Under the pieces are notes generated by a model. That model saw nothing but the letters and a program-made list of their open reading frames with translations, was not told the DNA's origin and made no database searches. DNA of 64,000 nucleotides, from positions 682,001-746,000 of the forward strand of contig NZ_JTJW01000008.1 of NCBI RefSeq assembly GCF_000805385.1. The letters are read 5' to 3'. Of the stretch, positions 10,168 to 18,330 are shown in pieces. The translations under genes were made by a program, and so were the position numbers. Positions within the stretch are counted from its first letter, which is position 1. Each line of letters opens with the position of its first letter. The DNA is from Mycolicibacterium setense. Its GTDB lineage: Bacteria; Actinomycetota; Actinomycetes; Mycobacteriales; Mycobacteriaceae.

Positions 10168-10280
10168 GCGCGCTACTGCTCGTCCTCTTCGCAGCCAGTG
10201 CAGCGGTCACCGCGCTGGCGGTGCACGAAACACAGACGTGGCTGGCGCGCTGGGCCTACGAACGTCACGCTCAGGACTGA
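10164..10280 (+). CDS. Small membrane protein, 38 residues, coupled to BTAD regulator
   Basis: ATGA overlap with the stop of the BTAD gene. The peptide has one hydrophobic stretch (residues 3-20) followed by a polar tail with W, R and H residues (TWLARWAYERHAQD), a plausible single-pass membrane peptide. No homologue recognised. It is supported by coupling and hydrophobic pattern, not by a known family. Confidence 0.5.
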   Translation: MSALLLVLFAASAAVTALAVHETQTWLARWAYERHAQD

Positions 10281-10305
10281 CGCTCCCACGGGTTGGGTCA
10301 GCGAG

Positions 10306-10968
10306 TTACACCGGATCGAACGATGAGATCAACCAGTTGCCGTCGATCTTGCTCATCCCGACTTTGACGGCGCTGGCCGCGAAACTCCCGTTGGGGTTCT
10401 CCGCGCTCGTCGTGGCCTGATTGACGAACACCAGCACGGTCGCCGAATCGGGGTGAATCTCCGAGACGGCCGAACGCACGATTGCCGCGGTGGTCTTGAC
10501 CGACTTCTGCTTGGCGGCGGGGGCGACGATCTCCTGCGTGAACTGGGTGTAGTACGACAGGAAGTCGCCGGTCAGGTGCGATTTGGCGGCGGAGAAATCC
10601 CGATCGAGACTGTCCGGTGCATAGCTCAGCAGGGCGACCGTGCCGTCGCCGGCGGCCTTGAGAACCGTCGCCGACGCTGCCGGCCCGGTCTGCTGGTCGG
10701 CGCGGAACTGCGCGAAGTACAGCCATCCGGCCAGCGCGGCCGACGCGATCAGCGCCACTACGAGTGCCAGCGGGAACCACAGCCTCTTGAGCTTCTGCGC
10801 CCAGCCTCCCGGCGGCTCAGAGGCAGCCGCGTCGCTGTCGCCGGCCGTGTCGAGCTCTGCCTGCTCCTCACCGGCTTCGACGGTTTCCTCCGTGTCTACG
10901 GCCGTCTCGGTGTCGGCCGTCTCGCTGTCGGCCTTCTCGGTCTCTTTGATGTCCTGATCCAGGGTCAC
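10306..10968 (-). CDS. Mce-associated membrane protein (Mas), second of pair
   Basis: 220 residues: an acidic Glu/Thr/Asp-rich N-terminal tail (1-55), one transmembrane helix at about residues 65-87 and an external alpha/beta domain with the family pattern YAPDSLDRDFSAAKSHLTGDF and a C-terminal DGNWLISSFDPV. Mas proteins are encoded in mce operons and support lipid import in mycobacteria. GTG start at 10968 overlaps the stop of the preceding Mas gene (GTGA). Here the pair lies more than 12 kb from the mce operon. Confidence 0.85.
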   Translation of the reverse strand: MTLDQDIKETEKADSETADTETAVDTEETVEAGEEQAELDTAGDSDAAASEPPGGWAQKLKRLWFPLALVVALIASAALAGWLYFAQFRADQQTGPAASATVLKAAGDGTVALLSYAPDSLDRDFSAAKSHLTGDFLSYYTQFTQEIVAPAAKQKSVKTTAAIVRSAVSEIHPDSATVLVFVNQATTSAENPNGSFAASAVKVGMSKIDGNWLISSFDPV

Positions 10969-11897
10969 GGCACGAACTCGACTTTCGACAGCTTGATCTG
11001 GTCACCTTCGCGGACCATATTGACTGCCACCCGCCACGGCCGCGCCTGTTTGTTGGCCCCGCTCGTGTTGGTGACCTGGGTGTTCACCGCCACCAGCACG
11101 ACGGCGTTCTTGTCGTCCATGGTGTCCACCGCGGCGCCGGTCACGTTCGCCTCGGTCACCACTTTCGCGTCCTGAGCCAGCTTCACGAAGTCCTTGGACT
11201 GAGCCTCGAAATCTTCCCGGAACTCGCCCGTCGAGTTGTCGAGGATGTTCTTGACGGCATCTTGGGCGTGGTTGAAGTCCAGTGACATGAGCGTGACGAC
11301 GGTTTGGCGAGCGGCAGCGGTGTACTCGGCCGCCAGCTGCTGGCGGTGCTCAGCCTGGCGGTGATGCCAGATCATCCAGCCGCTGAAGCTGAGCAGTCCT
11401 GCGATGACGATCAGTGTCAGGCAGCTCGCCAGCACCTTCCAGAACAGACGCGATACCCGTACGCGCGGCAGCCGCGACAACTTGCCCTTGACGGCCTCTG
11501 CGTCTGCTGCGGGCTCAGGTGTCTCGGTTTTCTCGATCGGCTCTGCCTCGACGGCGTCCGTCTCTGCGTCGGCGCCGGCGGTCTCGGTGATCTCAGGCGT
11601 GTCGGCGTCGTCGGTGTCTTCGGGGTCGGGGTCGGTCTCGGGGGCGACGGCAGGCTCCGACGTGGCCACCTCGTCAGCGGTGTCGTCGTCGGCCTCGGTC
11701 GCGTCAGCGGCGCCCTTGTCCGCGGCAACTTCGTTGCGCAACCGGATGGCGCGGGCCCGGGCGCGCGCGGCGGCCGCGACGGCTTCGGCCTCTGCGGCCT
11801 CGGCTTCGGCCTGTTCGGCCAATTTGAGTGCGTCGCTCGGCGACGCGTCATCTTCGCTAGTATCGAGTACCGGCGACGAAGGCTTGCGGGACGGCAT
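10965..11897 (-). CDS. Mce-associated membrane protein (Mas), first of pair
   Basis: 310 residues. Long low-complexity N-terminal cytoplasmic part with an Ala/Glu/Arg-rich probable coiled coil (residues 25-55) and an acidic Asp/Glu/Thr segment to about 145, then one transmembrane helix (about 158-180) and an external domain containing LMSLDFNHAQDAVKNILDNSTGEF, the Mas signature. Start ATG 11897 with GGAGG about 7 nt upstream. It shares an overlapping stop/start with the second Mas gene, so they form an operon. Likely partner of the Mce transporter at 24-34 kb, inferred from family. Confidence 0.85.
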   Translation of the reverse strand: MPSRKPSSPVLDTSEDDASPSDALKLAEQAEAEAAEAEAVAAAARARARAIRLRNEVAADKGAADATEADDDTADEVATSEPAVAPETDPDPEDTDDADTPEITETAGADAETDAVEAEPIEKTETPEPAADAEAVKGKLSRLPRVRVSRLFWKVLASCLTLIVIAGLLSFSGWMIWHHRQAEHRQQLAAEYTAAARQTVVTLMSLDFNHAQDAVKNILDNSTGEFREDFEAQSKDFVKLAQDAKVVTEANVTGAAVDTMDDKNAVVLVAVNTQVTNTSGANKQARPWRVAVNMVREGDQIKLSKVEFVP

Positions 11898-11931
11898 GCC
11901 GACCTCCTGTCCGTTCAGCAGCCTGCTTAAC

Positions 11932-12005
11932 GAGAATTACGTTATCAGTTTGCGGTAGTGACCCGAGAGTACATCATCGGCAGCAGGCACTTAAATGGCC
12001 ATTTA
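11932..12005. promoter_or_regulatory. Mas promoter region: degenerate GAGAAT site and 14-bp palindrome
   Basis: 35 bp upstream of the Mas start lies GAGAAT-TAC-GTTATC (11932-11946), read on the other strand as GATAAC-N3-ATTCTC, a weak version of the recurring operator described elsewhere in this window. Further upstream is the perfect palindrome TAAATGGCCATTTA (11992-12005), not repeated elsewhere that I saw. Both are candidate regulatory sites, by position only. Confidence 0.35.
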
Positions 12006-12040
12006 GCTGCGGAAATGATGTTTACGGGCTGTGCGTTCAA

Positions 12041-13519
12041 TTAGCGCGGAGTGGCCGTTACCCGCGCCTCAAGCTGATTCTTCATCACCTTGCCGGTGGC
12101 GTTGAGTGGAAGTTCGTCGAGAAACTCGACATAACGGGGCACCTTGTAGCCGGCCATCCGCTCGCGGCTCCAGGCGATCAGCTCCTCGGCCGCCACAGTC
12201 GCGGTGCCCGGCTCGTCCCGCAGCACCACGAACGCCTTGCCCACCTGCCCCATCCGCTCGTCGGGTGCGCCGATCACAGCAACCTGCGCGATCGCCGGGT
12301 GCTTGAGCAGGAATCCTTCGATCTCGGCCGGGTAGGCGTTGAAGCCACCGACGATGAACATGTCTTTCTTACGGCCCACGATCCGCAACCGCCCGGACTC
12401 GGTGAACTCGCCGAGATCTCCGGTGTGCAGCCAGCCGTCGTCGTCGATCGCCTCGGCGGTGGCCGTCGGGTCATCCAGGTAGCCCTGCATCACGTTGTAC
12501 CCGCGCACCAGCACCTCGCCGTCGTCGGCGATGCGTACGTCGATGCCCTCGCACGGCAGCCCGGCGGTGGTGGCCACGTCCTCGGCCGAGTCACCTGGCC
12601 GCGACAGCGTGACGTTGCCCGCCTCGGTGAGACCGTATCCGGTCATCAAGGTCTGGAACGGCAGTTCCTCGCGGATGCGTCGCACCAGTTCCACCGGGAT
12701 GTCGGCGGCACCCGTCACCCCGGCCCGCAGTGTCGCCAGCCGGTCGCGGTCCGCCACCGCCAACAGTGAGTGGTACAGCGTTGGGGGGCCCGGCAACATC
12801 GTGATGCGTTCGCGCTCAATCAGTTCCACGACATTGTCGATGTTGAACACTGCGACCGGCAGCATCGTGGCGCCGCGCAGGAAGGAGGCCACCAACCCGG
12901 CCTTCAACCCGAAGGTGTGAAAGTAGGGATTGATCATCAGGTAGCGATCGCGCTCGCGCAGATCCGCCAGAGTGGCCCACTCCTCGTACGCCCGCAGCGT
13001 CTGACTGTGGTTCATCATGGCGCCCTTGGGCCTACCGGTGGTGCCCGAGGTGAAGATGACGTCCGCGACGTCGGTGGGTTGCACGTCCCTGACGAACGGC
13101 GACCCACTACTCAAGAAGTCGGACTTCAGATCGATGACCGGGACCTCGAGACCGTTCCCGGCGAAATCGAATTCCTGTCCGAGGAAACCCTTTTGGACCA
13201 TCACGGCCTTGGCGCCGCTGCACGCCACCACATCGGCGGCCTCCTCGGCCTTGAACCGGGTGTTGACGGGGACCAGGACGGCGCCGGCGGCCATGATCCC
13301 GAACGCCGCGATGATCCACTCGGCCGAATTAGGCGCCCAGACCGCAACCCGGTCCCCCTTGGCGACGCCGAACTCGGCGAACGCACCCGATGCTTTCCGG
13401 ATACGCCCGACGAGTTCGGTGAAGGACAGGCGCAGCGGACCGTCGGCCCCAGCCGGATTGTCGCCATAGTCGACGAGAGCCTCGGCATCGCCGAATCGGT
13501 CCGCTGCACTCAAGACCAT
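12041..13519 (-). CDS. Acyl-CoA synthetase (FadD-type AMP-binding ligase)
   Basis: 492 residues, ANL superfamily. The P-loop motif DVIFTSGTTGRPKGAMMNHS is near residue 155, the adenylate motif TGYGLTEAG near 290, the hinge WLHTGDLGEF near 365 and the C-terminal catalytic lysine motif LPLNATGKVMK near 475. It should activate a carboxylic acid to its CoA thioester; which acid is unknown. ATG 13519 is the only good start in frame. It is 40 bp downstream of the amidohydrolase on the same strand, so they probably share the promoter at about 14.77 kb. Confidence 0.9.
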   Translation of the reverse strand: MVLSAADRFGDAEALVDYGDNPAGADGPLRLSFTELVGRIRKASGAFAEFGVAKGDRVAVWAPNSAEWIIAAFGIMAAGAVLVPVNTRFKAEEAADVVACSGAKAVMVQKGFLGQEFDFAGNGLEVPVIDLKSDFLSSGSPFVRDVQPTDVADVIFTSGTTGRPKGAMMNHSQTLRAYEEWATLADLRERDRYLMINPYFHTFGLKAGLVASFLRGATMLPVAVFNIDNVVELIERERITMLPGPPTLYHSLLAVADRDRLATLRAGVTGAADIPVELVRRIREELPFQTLMTGYGLTEAGNVTLSRPGDSAEDVATTAGLPCEGIDVRIADDGEVLVRGYNVMQGYLDDPTATAEAIDDDGWLHTGDLGEFTESGRLRIVGRKKDMFIVGGFNAYPAEIEGFLLKHPAIAQVAVIGAPDERMGQVGKAFVVLRDEPGTATVAAEELIAWSRERMAGYKVPRYVEFLDELPLNATGKVMKNQLEARVTATPR

Positions 13520-13559
13520 CCCGGGGATGGTCTGCCACTGTTCGATGCGTCCGGCCCCT

Positions 13560-14750
13560 TTAGACGGTGACCAGTCGGCTCAGGTTGCCGCCCATGATCT
13601 TCGCCTGGTCCTCGACGGCGAGGTGCTCAAGCGCGGTCACGTAGTGGGTCGGCTCGGCCAGGCCTTCCGGGTGCGGCCAGTCGGAACCGTAGAGCACCTG
13701 GTCCACGCCGATCAGGTTGATCAGCTCGTCGATGCCCTCTTCGTAGAACGGGCTGACGTAGATGCGGTTCTTGATCTCTTCCATCGGATTGCCCAGGAAC
13801 GCCTCGGGGGCCTTCTTGTAGACCTCGGCCATCGAGTCGAGCAGCGGGAACATCCACTTCGACCCGGCCTCGACGATGCCGACCTTGAGAGTCGGGAAGC
13901 GGAACAGCGCACCGTGAATCACCCAGGAGGCCACGGCATCCTGGATCGGGCGCCACTCGTTGAGGATCGACATCGCGTTGGTCTGGAACGGCAGCATCTC
14001 CTGCGCCGCGCCGTCCCACTCCGAGGTGTAACGGGAGTAGCCGCTGTCCGAGGAGTGCATTCCGACGAAGACGTCGTACTCGACACACTTCTGCCAGAAC
14101 GGATCGAACTCCGGCAGGGCGAACGAGCGCGGGCCGCGGAATCCGGGCACCGGTGCCGGACGGACCAGGATGGCCCGGGCACCGCGCTTGACTGCCCATT
14201 CCAGTTCCTCGATGGCCTTGTCGACGAGCGGCAGGGTGATCACCGGGGTGGTGAAGATGCGGTTCTTGTAGTTGAAGCCCCAGACCTCGTCCAGCCACTG
14301 GTTCAGCGAGTGGATGATGACGTGGATGGCGACCGGATCGTCGCGGAGCCGCTCCTCGATCAGGCTGGCCAGCGTCGGGAACATCAGGCTGCGGTCGAGG
14401 CCCAGCTCATCCATCAATTCCAGACGCGGAGCCGGCTCGAAGAACGCCGGGATGGACTTCATCGGCTCACCGAAGAGCTCACGCTTGCTCTTTCCGTCGG
14501 GGTTGCCGAACTTGAAGTACTCCTCCCACGCGCCCGGCTTGGCGACCACCGAGAACGTGGGGTTCGGGATGTAGTTGCTGATCTGGCCCTTGATCGCGAT
14601 CTTGGTCCGGCCGTTGATCTCGACGTACTGGACGATGTCCTTGTACTCCCTGGGGAGGTACGTCGTCAGCGCCTCGGGTGGCTCGTAGAGGTGATTGTCC
14701 GCATCGAACAGCGGAAACGGAATGTCGACCCTATGCGACAGTTGTCCCAT
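13560..14750 (-). CDS. Amidohydrolase-2 family metal-dependent hydrolase
   Basis: 396 residues, PF04909 TIM barrel. The opening FPLFDADNHLYEPPEAL carries the first metal-site motif in a variant form (DxNH in place of HxH), and the C-terminal LYGSDWPHPEGL carries the conserved Asp. Relatives include decarboxylases and hydrolases of cyclic or aromatic ketones and acids in the amidohydrolase superfamily. The reaction is not assignable. It is the first gene of a two-gene unit with the FadD at 12041-13519, and a perfect GAGAAT/ATTCTC palindrome lies 23 bp upstream of its ATG. Two further members of this family are encoded at 59.2-61.5 kb. Confidence 0.87.
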   Translation of the reverse strand: MGQLSHRVDIPFPLFDADNHLYEPPEALTTYLPREYKDIVQYVEINGRTKIAIKGQISNYIPNPTFSVVAKPGAWEEYFKFGNPDGKSKRELFGEPMKSIPAFFEPAPRLELMDELGLDRSLMFPTLASLIEERLRDDPVAIHVIIHSLNQWLDEVWGFNYKNRIFTTPVITLPLVDKAIEELEWAVKRGARAILVRPAPVPGFRGPRSFALPEFDPFWQKCVEYDVFVGMHSSDSGYSRYTSEWDGAAQEMLPFQTNAMSILNEWRPIQDAVASWVIHGALFRFPTLKVGIVEAGSKWMFPLLDSMAEVYKKAPEAFLGNPMEEIKNRIYVSPFYEEGIDELINLIGVDQVLYGSDWPHPEGLAEPTHYVTALEHLAVEDQAKIMGGNLSRLVTV

Positions 14751-14772
14751 GGAAAACTCCTTTGCAATTCGA

Positions 14773-14787
14773 GAGAATCATATTCTC
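14773..14787. promoter_or_regulatory. Operator-like site GAGAAT-N3-ATTCTC
   Basis: Perfect 6+6 inverted repeat with spacer CAT, 23 bp upstream of the amidohydrolase start at 14750. This is the two-half-site form of the recurring motif. Confidence 0.7.
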
Positions 14788-14829
14788 ACTTGATGATGGC
14801 CGCAATGCCCCGCCTGCCCGAAGGGCTGC

Positions 14830-16371
14830 TCAGCGGGTGATCGCAGCAATCTCCTGACGGATGACGTACTTCTGCACCTTCCCGCTGGCCGTGCGGGGAA
14901 AGTCGTCGGCCTGATGAAGCTCTTCCGGCCACTTCTGCCGGGCCACGCCGGTGGACTCGAAATGGGCCCGCACCTGATCCAGGGTGGGCATCGTGCCGCC
15001 GTCGCGGACCCGGAGAACGGCGGCCACCCGCTCTCCCAGTCGTGCGTCCGGAGCGGCCACCACGATCGCCTCGATCACGTCCGGCAGTCCGAGCAGCACC
15101 TCCTCCACCTCCAGCGCGCTGATGTTCTCGCCGCCGCGGATGATGAGGTCGGTGGTGCGGTCGGTGATCGTCAGGTACCCGTCCTCGTCGAGTACGCCGA
15201 TGTCACCGGTGCGATACCAGCCATCGTCGTCGAAATGCTTTGCGGTCAGCGCATCGTCGGTGTAGCCCAGACACAGATCGGGTCCGCGGCTGAAGATTTC
15301 GCCGTCCGGCCCGAGTCGGATCTCAACGCCGGGGCGCGCATTGCCATCGGTGTACAACCGCTTGGCCTCTGGAGCCGACGCACCGGATCCGGTGATCGAC
15401 GGATGCTCGGTGCTGCCATAGGAGCGGAAGACGAACAGACCCAGATCGGCCAGGCGCCGGGTGACGGCCGCGGGCACCGTCGAGCCGCCCAGGCCGACGG
15501 TGGTGAACCGGGCCAGATGACGTTCGTTGAACTTCGGGTGATCCATCAGGCTGGTGACGAAGTACGGCGGACCGCCACCGATCGACAATTCGTCCCGCTC
15601 GATCAGCTCCAGGACCTTGCCCGGGTCCCATACGTCGCACAGGTCGATCGGGGCGCCCTCAAGCACCGGAATCAGGAAGGCACCGACCATGCCGATGAAA
15701 TGCCCGACGGGCGTGGCGGTGAGTTGACGCCCCCGGTCCGGCGGATAGTTCTCGAGTAATTGGCGGGTTTCGAAGCCCAGTGTCTGGTGACTGTGGATGA
15801 CGCCTTTGGGATCGCGGGTGGTGCCAGAAGTGAAGGCGATCAGGGCCGGCGCCGCCGGATCCGTGGTCAGGGTGCCAGTCATCGGTTCGTCGGCGAGGAG
15901 GTCGGTGTACGAGTCCTGCCCCACGAGGCCGACGATCGGCACATCGGCGCACAGGTCCGGCTGGAACTTCATCCGACCGAATTGCTCGGTGGTGATGAAC
16001 ACCTTCGGTTTCGCGGTGGCCATGATGTGGCCGAGTTCCTTGCGCCCGTAGAAGTGCACGATCGGCACCGTCACCGCGCCCAGGAACGCCGACGCCCAGA
16101 ACGCGACGGCGGCTTCCATCCAGTTCGGCAGCTGCATGGCCACGACGTCGCCGGGTCCGACGCCGCGGTCCCGGAGGCCGGCGGCCAGGCGCCGTGCGGT
16201 GTGCTCGACGTCGCCGAACGTGCCCTGGTACGGACGCGTCGCGGAGTGCACATGGAAGCTGGCATCGGGACTGGCAGCCAGGCCGTCGGCCAGCATCTGG
16301 CCCAGGGTTTCGGGTCGCCACCAGCCTTCTTCGACGTACCGTTTGGTCAGCTCAACGGGGATGTCGCGCAC
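14830..16371 (-). CDS. Acyl-CoA synthetase (FadD-type AMP-binding ligase)
   Basis: About 513 residues, ANL superfamily. ALIAFTSGTTRDPKGVIHSH is the P-loop (G to D change at the usual GxPKG position), FRSYGSTEHPSITG replaces the usual YGxTE adenylate motif, WYRTGDIGVLDEDGYL is the hinge and FPRTASGKVQKYVIR holds the catalytic lysine. It resembles cyclohexanecarboxylate/aryl- or short-chain acyl ligases more than long-chain FadDs, which is a soft inference. Start taken as GTG 16371; earlier in-frame starts would cross the divergent operator. It is divergent from the enoyl-CoA hydratase. Confidence 0.88.
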   Translation of the reverse strand: MRDIPVELTKRYVEEGWWRPETLGQMLADGLAASPDASFHVHSATRPYQGTFGDVEHTARRLAAGLRDRGVGPGDVVAMQLPNWMEAAVAFWASAFLGAVTVPIVHFYGRKELGHIMATAKPKVFITTEQFGRMKFQPDLCADVPIVGLVGQDSYTDLLADEPMTGTLTTDPAAPALIAFTSGTTRDPKGVIHSHQTLGFETRQLLENYPPDRGRQLTATPVGHFIGMVGAFLIPVLEGAPIDLCDVWDPGKVLELIERDELSIGGGPPYFVTSLMDHPKFNERHLARFTTVGLGGSTVPAAVTRRLADLGLFVFRSYGSTEHPSITGSGASAPEAKRLYTDGNARPGVEIRLGPDGEIFSRGPDLCLGYTDDALTAKHFDDDGWYRTGDIGVLDEDGYLTITDRTTDLIIRGGENISALEVEEVLLGLPDVIEAIVVAAPDARLGERVAAVLRVRDGGTMPTLDQVRAHFESTGVARQKWPEELHQADDFPRTASGKVQKYVIRQEIAAITR

Positions 16372-16383
16372 ATCGGTGATGTT

Positions 16384-16402
16384 ATTCTCATCAGACGAGA
16401 AT
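16384..16402. promoter_or_regulatory. Operator-like site ATTCTC-N7-GAGAAT between fadD and echA
   Basis: ATTCTC (16384-16389), 7-bp spacer, GAGAAT (16397-16402). It lies 13 bp from the FadD start and 27 bp from the EchA start, so one bound protein could control both divergent genes. A degenerate third half-site (AATCCC) follows at N3. Confidence 0.7.
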
Positions 16403-16429
16403 GCCAATCCCGGAACTGGAGAACGTTTG

Positions 16430-17146
16430 ATGGTCGACCTCGAAATCGACGGCGAACTGGCGGTCATCACGATCGACCGGCCTCAGGCACGCAATGCCAT
16501 CTCGCTGGACACGATGGATGCGCTGAACAAGGCGCTCGACGGCGCGGCCGGCGCGCGTGCCCTGGCGATCACCGGCGGCGGCGACCGTGCCTTCGTCTCC
16601 GGGGGCGACCTCAAGGAACTGGCGGCCCTGCGCACCGAACTCGAGGCGTCCGAGATGGCCTGGCGGATGCGCACGATCTGCGACCGCATCGCCGGTTTCG
16701 ACGGACCGGTGATCGCAGCGTTGAACGGCCACGCCCTGGGTGGCGGAGCCGAGGTCGCGGTGGCCGCGGACATCCGAATTGCCGCTGACGACATCAGGAT
16801 CGGCTTCAACCAGGTCGCGCTGGCGATCATGCCGGCCTGGGGCGGGGCCGAGCGGCTCGCCACCCTGGTCGGCCGCAGCCGGGCGCTGCTGCTGGCCGGA
16901 ACCGGTCGGATTCTCGGCGCCCGTGAGGCCGAGCAGGTCGGCCTGATCGACCAGGTGGTCCCCCGCGCCGAGTTCGCCGAGACCTGGCGGTCGACGGCGC
17001 AGCTGCTGGCCCGGCGTCAGGCCGGTGAGGTCAAGCGGGTGATCAACGGGGTGTCGACCACCGAGGCGGTTTCCGCATTCGCCCGGCTCTGGTGCTCAGA
17101 CGAGCACTGGGCCGCGGCCGAGAAGGTGATGAACAAGAGCAAGTAG
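16430..17146 (+). CDS. Enoyl-CoA hydratase/isomerase family protein
   Basis: 238 residues, crotonase fold. LAVITIDRPQARNAIS is the N-terminal signature, FVSGGDLKEL forms the first oxyanion-hole segment and IAALNGHALGGGAEVAVAADIRIA the second, with Glu in the AGGGxE-like position. In MPAWGGAERL the second catalytic Glu of typical hydratases (LPGxGGT) is not obvious, so it may be an isomerase or a hydratase-like lyase. ATG 16430 has GGAG upstream. It sits alone on the plus strand, divergent from a FadD under a shared operator-like site, fitting beta-oxidation of the imported substrate. Confidence 0.87.
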   Translation: MVDLEIDGELAVITIDRPQARNAISLDTMDALNKALDGAAGARALAITGGGDRAFVSGGDLKELAALRTELEASEMAWRMRTICDRIAGFDGPVIAALNGHALGGGAEVAVAADIRIAADDIRIGFNQVALAIMPAWGGAERLATLVGRSRALLLAGTGRILGAREAEQVGLIDQVVPRAEFAETWRSTAQLLARRQAGEVKRVINGVSTTEAVSAFARLWCSDEHWAAAEKVMNKSK

Positions 17147-17169
17147 GTCGGCCACGTCTGCCCACCACG

Positions 17170-17234
17170 GCGCCGAAACGGTATTCCGTCAGGAAAAGTT
17201 CGAGTACTGGCCTGCTGGAATGCTGTTTCGGCGC
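17170..17234. terminator. Long imperfect inverted repeat between convergent genes
   Basis: Arms of about 24 nt (17170-17193 and 17211-17234), pairing GCGCCGAAAC with GTTTCGGCGC at the outside, with a few mismatches further in and a 17-nt loop. It lies in the 108-bp gap between the ends of the enoyl-CoA hydratase and the VOC gene, so it is a candidate bidirectional terminator. Confidence 0.55.
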
Positions 17235-17254
17235 GGGGGGATCGCTCGGCCGAG

Positions 17255-17803
17255 TCAACCACCCAACTCTCGGATCGGATCGCTGCCGTCCCAGCCGGCC
17301 GCCTGGGAACGCACATAGGTGGCCATGCCCGCTGAGGCCTCGGTCAACTCCATGATCTCGACGATCGAGGCACCCGTCGGCGGCTCGAAGTAGGCGAACC
17401 GAACGCCGTCGCCTTCCCCTCCCGTCCACACCTGGGGCCAGCCGGCCTCGCCGAGATTCTCCATCGCGGCATCGAAATCGTCTGTCCAGTACGCAAGTTG
17501 GTGAAAGCCTCCTCCGTGGCCGGCGGTGTCGCCGAGAAACTCGGTGAAGATGCTGGGCGTGTCATCGAGTTGTTGGATGAGCTCGACCTGGAGATCGCCG
17601 CTGTTGGAGAGCGCGAGGGACAGTTTCACCTCACAAGGAGCACCGCGATAGGTCACCCGCTGCGACAGATTTCGGATCACGAACCAGGGCCCGACACCCA
17701 TCTTGAGCCAGCCCGCCATCGCGTCGTCCAGATCGGTCACCACATACCCGATCTGGCGGACCTCTCCTGGTAAGAGCTCGCTCACGCCGCCTCCATCTGT
17801 CAC
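17255..17803 (-). CDS. VOC (glyoxalase/bleomycin-resistance) superfamily protein
   Basis: 182 residues. Opening RQIGYVVTDLDDAMAGWLKMGVGPWF and the later GFHQLAYWTDDFDAAMENL plus a C-terminal FAYFEPPTGASIVEIMEL give the paired beta-alpha-beta-beta-beta modules of VOC enzymes, with His and Glu in metal-ligand positions. Relatives include methylmalonyl-CoA epimerases, isomerases and extradiol dioxygenases; which applies is unknown. GTG at 17803 is used; another GTG at 17785 directly after GGAGGCGGC is also possible. It is divergent from the DUF35/thiolase-like pair under a shared operator-like site. Confidence 0.8.
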   Translation of the reverse strand: MTDGGGVSELLPGEVRQIGYVVTDLDDAMAGWLKMGVGPWFVIRNLSQRVTYRGAPCEVKLSLALSNSGDLQVELIQQLDDTPSIFTEFLGDTAGHGGGFHQLAYWTDDFDAAMENLGEAGWPQVWTGGEGDGVRFAYFEPPTGASIVEIMELTEASAGMATYVRSQAAGWDGSDPIRELGG

Positions 17804-17840
17804 ACGGTCTCAACTGCCGCGATGAGCCTATCGCCAGTCG

Positions 17841-17868
17841 GTTCTCACTAGACGAGAATTGCATTTCC
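17841..17868. promoter_or_regulatory. Three-half-site operator-like motif (reverse orientation)
   Basis: GTTCTC (17841-17846), N7, GAGAAT (17854-17859), N3, ATTTCC (17863-17868). Read on the minus strand this is GGAAAT-N3-ATTCTC-N7-GAGAAC. It is 38 bp from the VOC start and 16 bp from the DUF35 start, so it may cover the DUF35 transcription start. Confidence 0.7.
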
Positions 17869-17884
17869 GGTTATCGTCAGCGAC

Positions 17885-18316
17885 GTGTCAACACAGATTG
17901 CTCTGGCGCCCGAGATCTCGACGTGGCCCGACGCCGAACCCCAGCTGATCGGCAGCCGTTGCACTGACTGCACGGCCACCGCGTTTCCCGCCCAGGCCCG
18001 CTGCCCCAAGTGCTCCGGCGGCAACACCGAAGAGGTCCGCCTCCCCCGCCGCGGCACCGTCATCGCCTGGACCACCCAGGGCTTCCCGCCCGGAGCCCCC
18101 TACAAGGGACCCACCGGAAAAGACTTCGCACCCTTCGGCGTCGGTCTCGTCGAACTCGCCGACGACAACGGACCCGTGCTACGCGTCGAAGGCCGCCTCA
18201 CCGAAAACGACCCAGCCAAACTGCAATTCGGCATGGACGTCGAACTCACCATGATCCCCTTCACCACCGACGAAGACGGCAACGAAGTTGTCACCTTCGC
18301 CTTCCAGCCCGTCTAG
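17885..18316 (+). CDS. DUF35 OB-fold / zinc-ribbon acyl-CoA-associated protein
   Basis: 143 residues. An N-terminal rubredoxin-like zinc ribbon with CTDC (from residue 26) and CPKC (from about residue 40) is followed by an OB fold: RGTVIAWTTQG, APFGVGLVELAD and a C-terminal EVVTFAFQPV. DUF35 proteins bind acyl-CoA and work with thiolase-like partners, for example the ChsH2 DUF35 domain with the aldolase Ltp2 in steroid side-chain degradation. The partner here is encoded 14 bp downstream. Start GTG 17885 has no clear ribosome site, so the transcript may be leaderless. Confidence 0.88.
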   Translation: MSTQIALAPEISTWPDAEPQLIGSRCTDCTATAFPAQARCPKCSGGNTEEVRLPRRGTVIAWTTQGFPPGAPYKGPTGKDFAPFGVGLVELADDNGPVLRVEGRLTENDPAKLQFGMDVELTMIPFTTDEDGNEVVTFAFQPV

Positions 18317-18330
18317 AAAGGCCGCGCAAC

